Below, in pieces: positions 61,426 to 64,000 of a DNA stretch of 64,000 nt. The stretch is from contig CBDBUX010000019.1 in the NCBI GenBank assembly GCA_965212205.1, positions 310,001-374,000 on the forward strand, given 5' to 3'. The notes beneath the pieces were generated by a model. That model did no database searches. It was not told the DNA's origin and saw nothing but the letters and a program-made list of their open reading frames with translations. Position 1 is the stretch's first letter. Each line of letters opens with the position of its first letter. Made by a program: the position numbers and the translations under genes. The stretch is from JAHEJJ01 sp965212205 (lineage in GTDB: Bacteria; Bacteroidota; Bacteroidia; Flavobacteriales; Flavobacteriaceae).

Positions 61426-64000
61426 CTAAAACTGCTGCCCGATAATGAAGTGGGTTTGCCAGCCACTCGGACCCTGCCCTACTGATTGTGGCCTGAGGTC
61501 CTCATCAAATCCGTAGCCGAAGTCTATTCCCAAAAGACCGAAGGCCGGCATAAAAATACGCAGTCCTACTCCGGCCGATCTTTTTATTTCAAACGGATTA
61601 TAGTCCTGAAAATTGTTAAAGGAGTTACCTGCTTCTAAAAAACCAAGCGCATAAATAGATGCAGATGGCTTCAAGGTCAATGGATATCGTAGCTCCAAGG
61701 AATACTTATTGTAAACTATTCCACCTTCCTGTTGCCCTGTAACCGGGTCGACCGGTGTCAGGGAATTATTTTCGTACCCCCTTAACTGTATTGTCTCTCG
61801 GCCGTCGAGGGTAAAATTATTTCCTAAACCATCACCACCCAGGAAAAACCTTTCGAAGGGAACTTTCCCGACATCCTGATTATAGCTCCCTAAAAATCCA
61901 AACTCCAGATTGGTACGAAGTACAAGTTTACCCACCAGCCTGGTATACCAGTCGCCCCTGAATTTAATTTTATAAAACTCGAGCAGTTCAAATCTTTCCT
62001 GATCAACGGACTCAAGCTCTGCTGTCTCTTCGGGCGTCAGTGGGCGTTGGGATCTTAAAAACACCAATTCCTCACTACGTGCTTTAAGACCAGCGTAATC
62101 CTTATCCACGAATAACGACCAGGGAGGCGTGAATTTTCCGGTGACCTCAAAGACCGATCCGGTTAGGGGAAAGATCCGTCCCGGACCTGCCGAACTTCTG
62201 GAAATACCAATAGTATAGGCCAGTTCGTTCGACTTACCATTTCCAAAATTGAAGAGACCGGTCTGATAGTTCTTAAAATTGTAAAGCTGGTAGCTCAATG
62301 AATGGGAGAGGGTAAAGAAATCATCGGGCCATTGAACACGCTTAGCAAGCCCGAAGGAGATTCCGGTAATAGAGAACTGTTGATCTTTATTTACCTGCAC
62401 CCGCCCGTTGTTATCAAATGAAGCCAGGAACTGCTGAGTTCGCGATAGGGAAGTACTGAAACGCACCGGTTTTTTACCTCCTAACCAGGGCTCCGAGAAA
62501 CTTAAACTATAGACCCTAAAGGTTCGGCTGGCCTGAAGGCGAAGCGCAAAGGTCTGTCCATCACCCATCGGAACTGGCTTATAGGCTTCTTTGTTGAATA
62601 TATTCTGAATTGAGAAGTTATTAAAAGAAAGACCAAGGGTCCCGATAAAACCTCCACCACCATATCCTCCTTGTAGTTCAATCTGACTCGAACCTGATTC
62701 CACCAAACTATATGCCAGATCCACAGTCCCGGCATTGGGGTCAGGATTCTGGATATCAGGAGAGATCTGCTCGGCGTCAAAAAAGCCCAGCTGTCCTAGT
62801 TCGCGTATGCTTCGTACAATATTTTCCTTGCTGTATTTCTGACCTGGCCTTGTTCTCAATTCCCTAAAAATGACATGGTCATTGGTCTTGTCATTACCGC
62901 TTACCGTTACATGGTTTAAGAAGGTCTCTTTCCCTTCTATGATCCTGATTTCGAAATTGATAGTATCGTTCTGTGCGGAAACTTCAACAGGATTGATCTG
63001 AGAAAACAGATACCCGTTGTTCTGATATAAATTGGTGAGATCGTTGGCATCGGGTTTAGAATCGTCTGCAATGCGTTCTCTGAGTAAGACCCCGTTATAG
63101 GTTGCTCCCTTTTTAATCCCTAAAGTCTGGCTTAACTGCCGGTCTGTATAAACGGAATTTCCTATGAATTCGATATCGCCAAAATAGTATTTATTGCCTT
63201 CTTCTACCTTGATCTTGATATCGATATTGTGTTCATTCACATTGATAATGCTATCTGAAAGCACCCTGGCATCCCGATAACCATTCTCGGCATATTTGTC
63301 TATAAACGATGATAAGTCCTCTTCGTAATCATCTTCGATATACTTCGACTTTTTCCAAAACCTTCCAAACTGCTTTCTTTTGGTATTCTTAAGCGCTTTT
63401 CTCAATTTTCGTTTCGAAAGCTTTTCGTTGCCTTCAAATATGATATCGCGAACCTTTACTTTATCCCCTTTCTTAACATTGATCACCATGCTCTGCGCAT
63501 TGGTATCCGTTGTATCCTCGGCCGTGGCGATTAATACCTGTGTGTTTAGGAATCCCTGTTTTTTATATTTATTCTGAATATAGTTCTTTGTATTCGAGAT
63601 AAAACTTTCGGTGATTTTTTTACCTTTTTTAAGATCGGTGTCCTGAATAAGGTCATCTACTTTACCTTTTTTAACCCCATAGATCGTCACTTTAGATAGC
63701 GTAGGCCGTTCCTGGATATGGAGTTCTAAGAAGATTTGGTCTCCCTGGATATTAATTATATAGAAATCGATAGAGCTGAATAACTCCAGATCCCATAATT
63801 TTTTTATTACGGAACTGATCTGGTCGCCCGGTACAACAATGGGTTGCCCATCCCTGAGACCCGTAAAGGTTTTTACGGTTTGTTCATTATAACTCTGTAA
63901 TCCGGTAACAGAAAGGCCTCCCAGAATATATCGCTTTCCGTTCTCATATGAAGTATCCTGAGCCTGGAGTTGAATGGTAAAGAGGAGAAACAGAAGTAAG
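61426..64000 (-). CDS. bamA: Outer membrane protein assembly factor BamA (start beyond window)
   Basis: An open frame runs to the window edge and covers about 857 residues. It begins inside a signal peptide (LLLFLLFTIQLQAQDTSYEN), so only the first few codons are missing. Several POTRA repeats follow (GLQSYNEQTVKTFTGLRDG; VTIYGVKKGKVDDLI; VKVRDIIFEGNEKLSKRKLRKALK; YYFGDIEFIGNSVYTDRQLS; LNHVTVSGNDKTNDHVIFRE). Then comes the barrel domain from about residue 450, with RGYENNSLTP near the end and a C-terminal F of the WQTHFIIGQQF terminus. BamA folds beta-barrel proteins into the outer membrane. A GTG at 63690 is an internal codon, not the start. Confidence 0.94.
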   Translation of the reverse strand, partial: LLLFLLFTIQLQAQDTSYENGKRYILGGLSVTGLQSYNEQTVKTFTGLRDGQPIVVPGDQISSVIKKLWDLELFSSIDFYIINIQGDQIFLELHIQERPTLSKVTIYGVKKGKVDDLIQDTDLKKGKKITESFISNTKNYIQNKYKKQGFLNTQVLIATAEDTTDTNAQSMVINVKKGDKVKVRDIIFEGNEKLSKRKLRKALKNTKRKQFGRFWKKSKYIEDDYEEDLSSFIDKYAENGYRDARVLSDSIINVNEHNIDIKIKVEEGNKYYFGDIEFIGNSVYTDRQLSQTLGIKKGATYNGVLLRERIADDSKPDANDLTNLYQNNGYLFSQINPVEVSAQNDTINFEIRIIEGKETFLNHVTVSGNDKTNDHVIFRELRTRPGQKYSKENIVRSIRELGQLGFFDAEQISPDIQNPDPNAGTVDLAYSLVESGSSQIELQGGYGGGGFIGTLGLSFNNFSIQNIFNKEAYKPVPMGDGQTFALRLQASRTFRVYSLSFSEPWLGGKKPVRFSTSLSRTQQFLASFDNNGRVQVNKDQQFSITGISFGLAKRVQWPDDFFTLSHSLSYQLYNFKNYQTGLFNFGNGKSNELAYTIGISRSSAGPGRIFPLTGSVFEVTGKFTPPWSLFVDKDYAGLKARSEELVFLRSQRPLTPEETAELESVDQERFELLEFYKIKFRGDWYTRLVGKLVLRTNLEFGFLGSYNQDVGKVPFERFFLGGDGLGNNFTLDGRETIQLRGYENNSLTPVDPVTGQQEGGIVYNKYSLELRYPLTLKPSASIYALGFLEAGNSFNNFQDYNPFEIKRSAGVGLRIFMPAFGLLGIDFGYGFDEDLRPQSVGQGPSGWQTHFIIGQQF

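Noticed and set aside
1..64000. tRNA or rRNA genes, insertion sequences, prophage, CRISPR or defence genes
   Set aside because: I looked for tRNA-like T-arm sequences, transposase motifs, terminal repeats and nuclease/helicase islands and found none I could support.

Overview
The window is a gene-dense stretch of a Bacteroidota chromosome, almost certainly family Flavobacteriaceae. The evidence is lineage-typical content: the gliding-motility ATPase gldA, a DUF5686/carboxypeptidase-regulatory outer membrane protein, GIN-domain (DUF2807) proteins, split metH, a MetX-aspartokinase-homoserine dehydrogenase fusion, a sulfite reductase with a HEPN tail, and the etfB-etfA-nuclease-nupC-thyA run. 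Promoter-like TANNTTTG elements and a lack of Shine-Dalgarno sequences fit the phylum. I see no tRNA, rRNA, CRISPR array, insertion sequence, prophage or defence island.

Layout. 1-9 kb: ECF sigma factor with a membrane-anchored partner, polyprenyl synthase, rlmN, queA, aroA, a MazG-like protein, dtd, rsgA and GIN-domain proteins. 9-15.5 kb: a serine hydrolase, then the phenylalanine/tyrosine operon pheA-aminotransferase-tyrA-aroGH, preceded by a leader peptide and attenuator. 15.6-19.6 kb: gldA, another serine hydrolase, a GIN lipoprotein and a PagL-like protein. 19.6-37 kb: a methionine/SAM/sulfate-assimilation block: metH (two genes) and metF behind a SAM-I riboswitch; siroheme synthesis, sulfite reductase and cysH behind two palindromic operators next to an Rrf2 regulator; metY, metX-thrA and metZ behind a second SAM-I riboswitch; and metK behind a SAM-II-type riboswitch. 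37-50 kb: deoxynucleoside kinase, TonB, membrane pyrophosphatase, DUF5686 protein, pdhB, etfBA, bifunctional nuclease, nucleoside transporter and thyA. 50-64 kb: a lipoprotein made of four 110-residue repeats, a two-component system, the ergothioneine genes egtB-egtD-DUF427, small proteins, folA, murI, two Skp/OmpH proteins and bamA (cut by the window edge).

The most interesting signal is RNA-level control of amino-acid synthesis. The pheA leader encodes 23 residues with seven consecutive Phe/Tyr codons. The end of that reading frame is perfectly complementary (8 bp) to the 5' arm of a terminator that lies just before pheA. This is a complete ribosome-mediated attenuator. Three SAM aptamers of two unrelated folds control the methionine genes.

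Five genes (queA, rsgA, a GIN protein, nupC and a histidine kinase) each need a one-base correction to restore a family-typical frame, several of them at homopolymers. I read these as probable sequence errors, not real gene loss, but the sequence alone cannot prove it.
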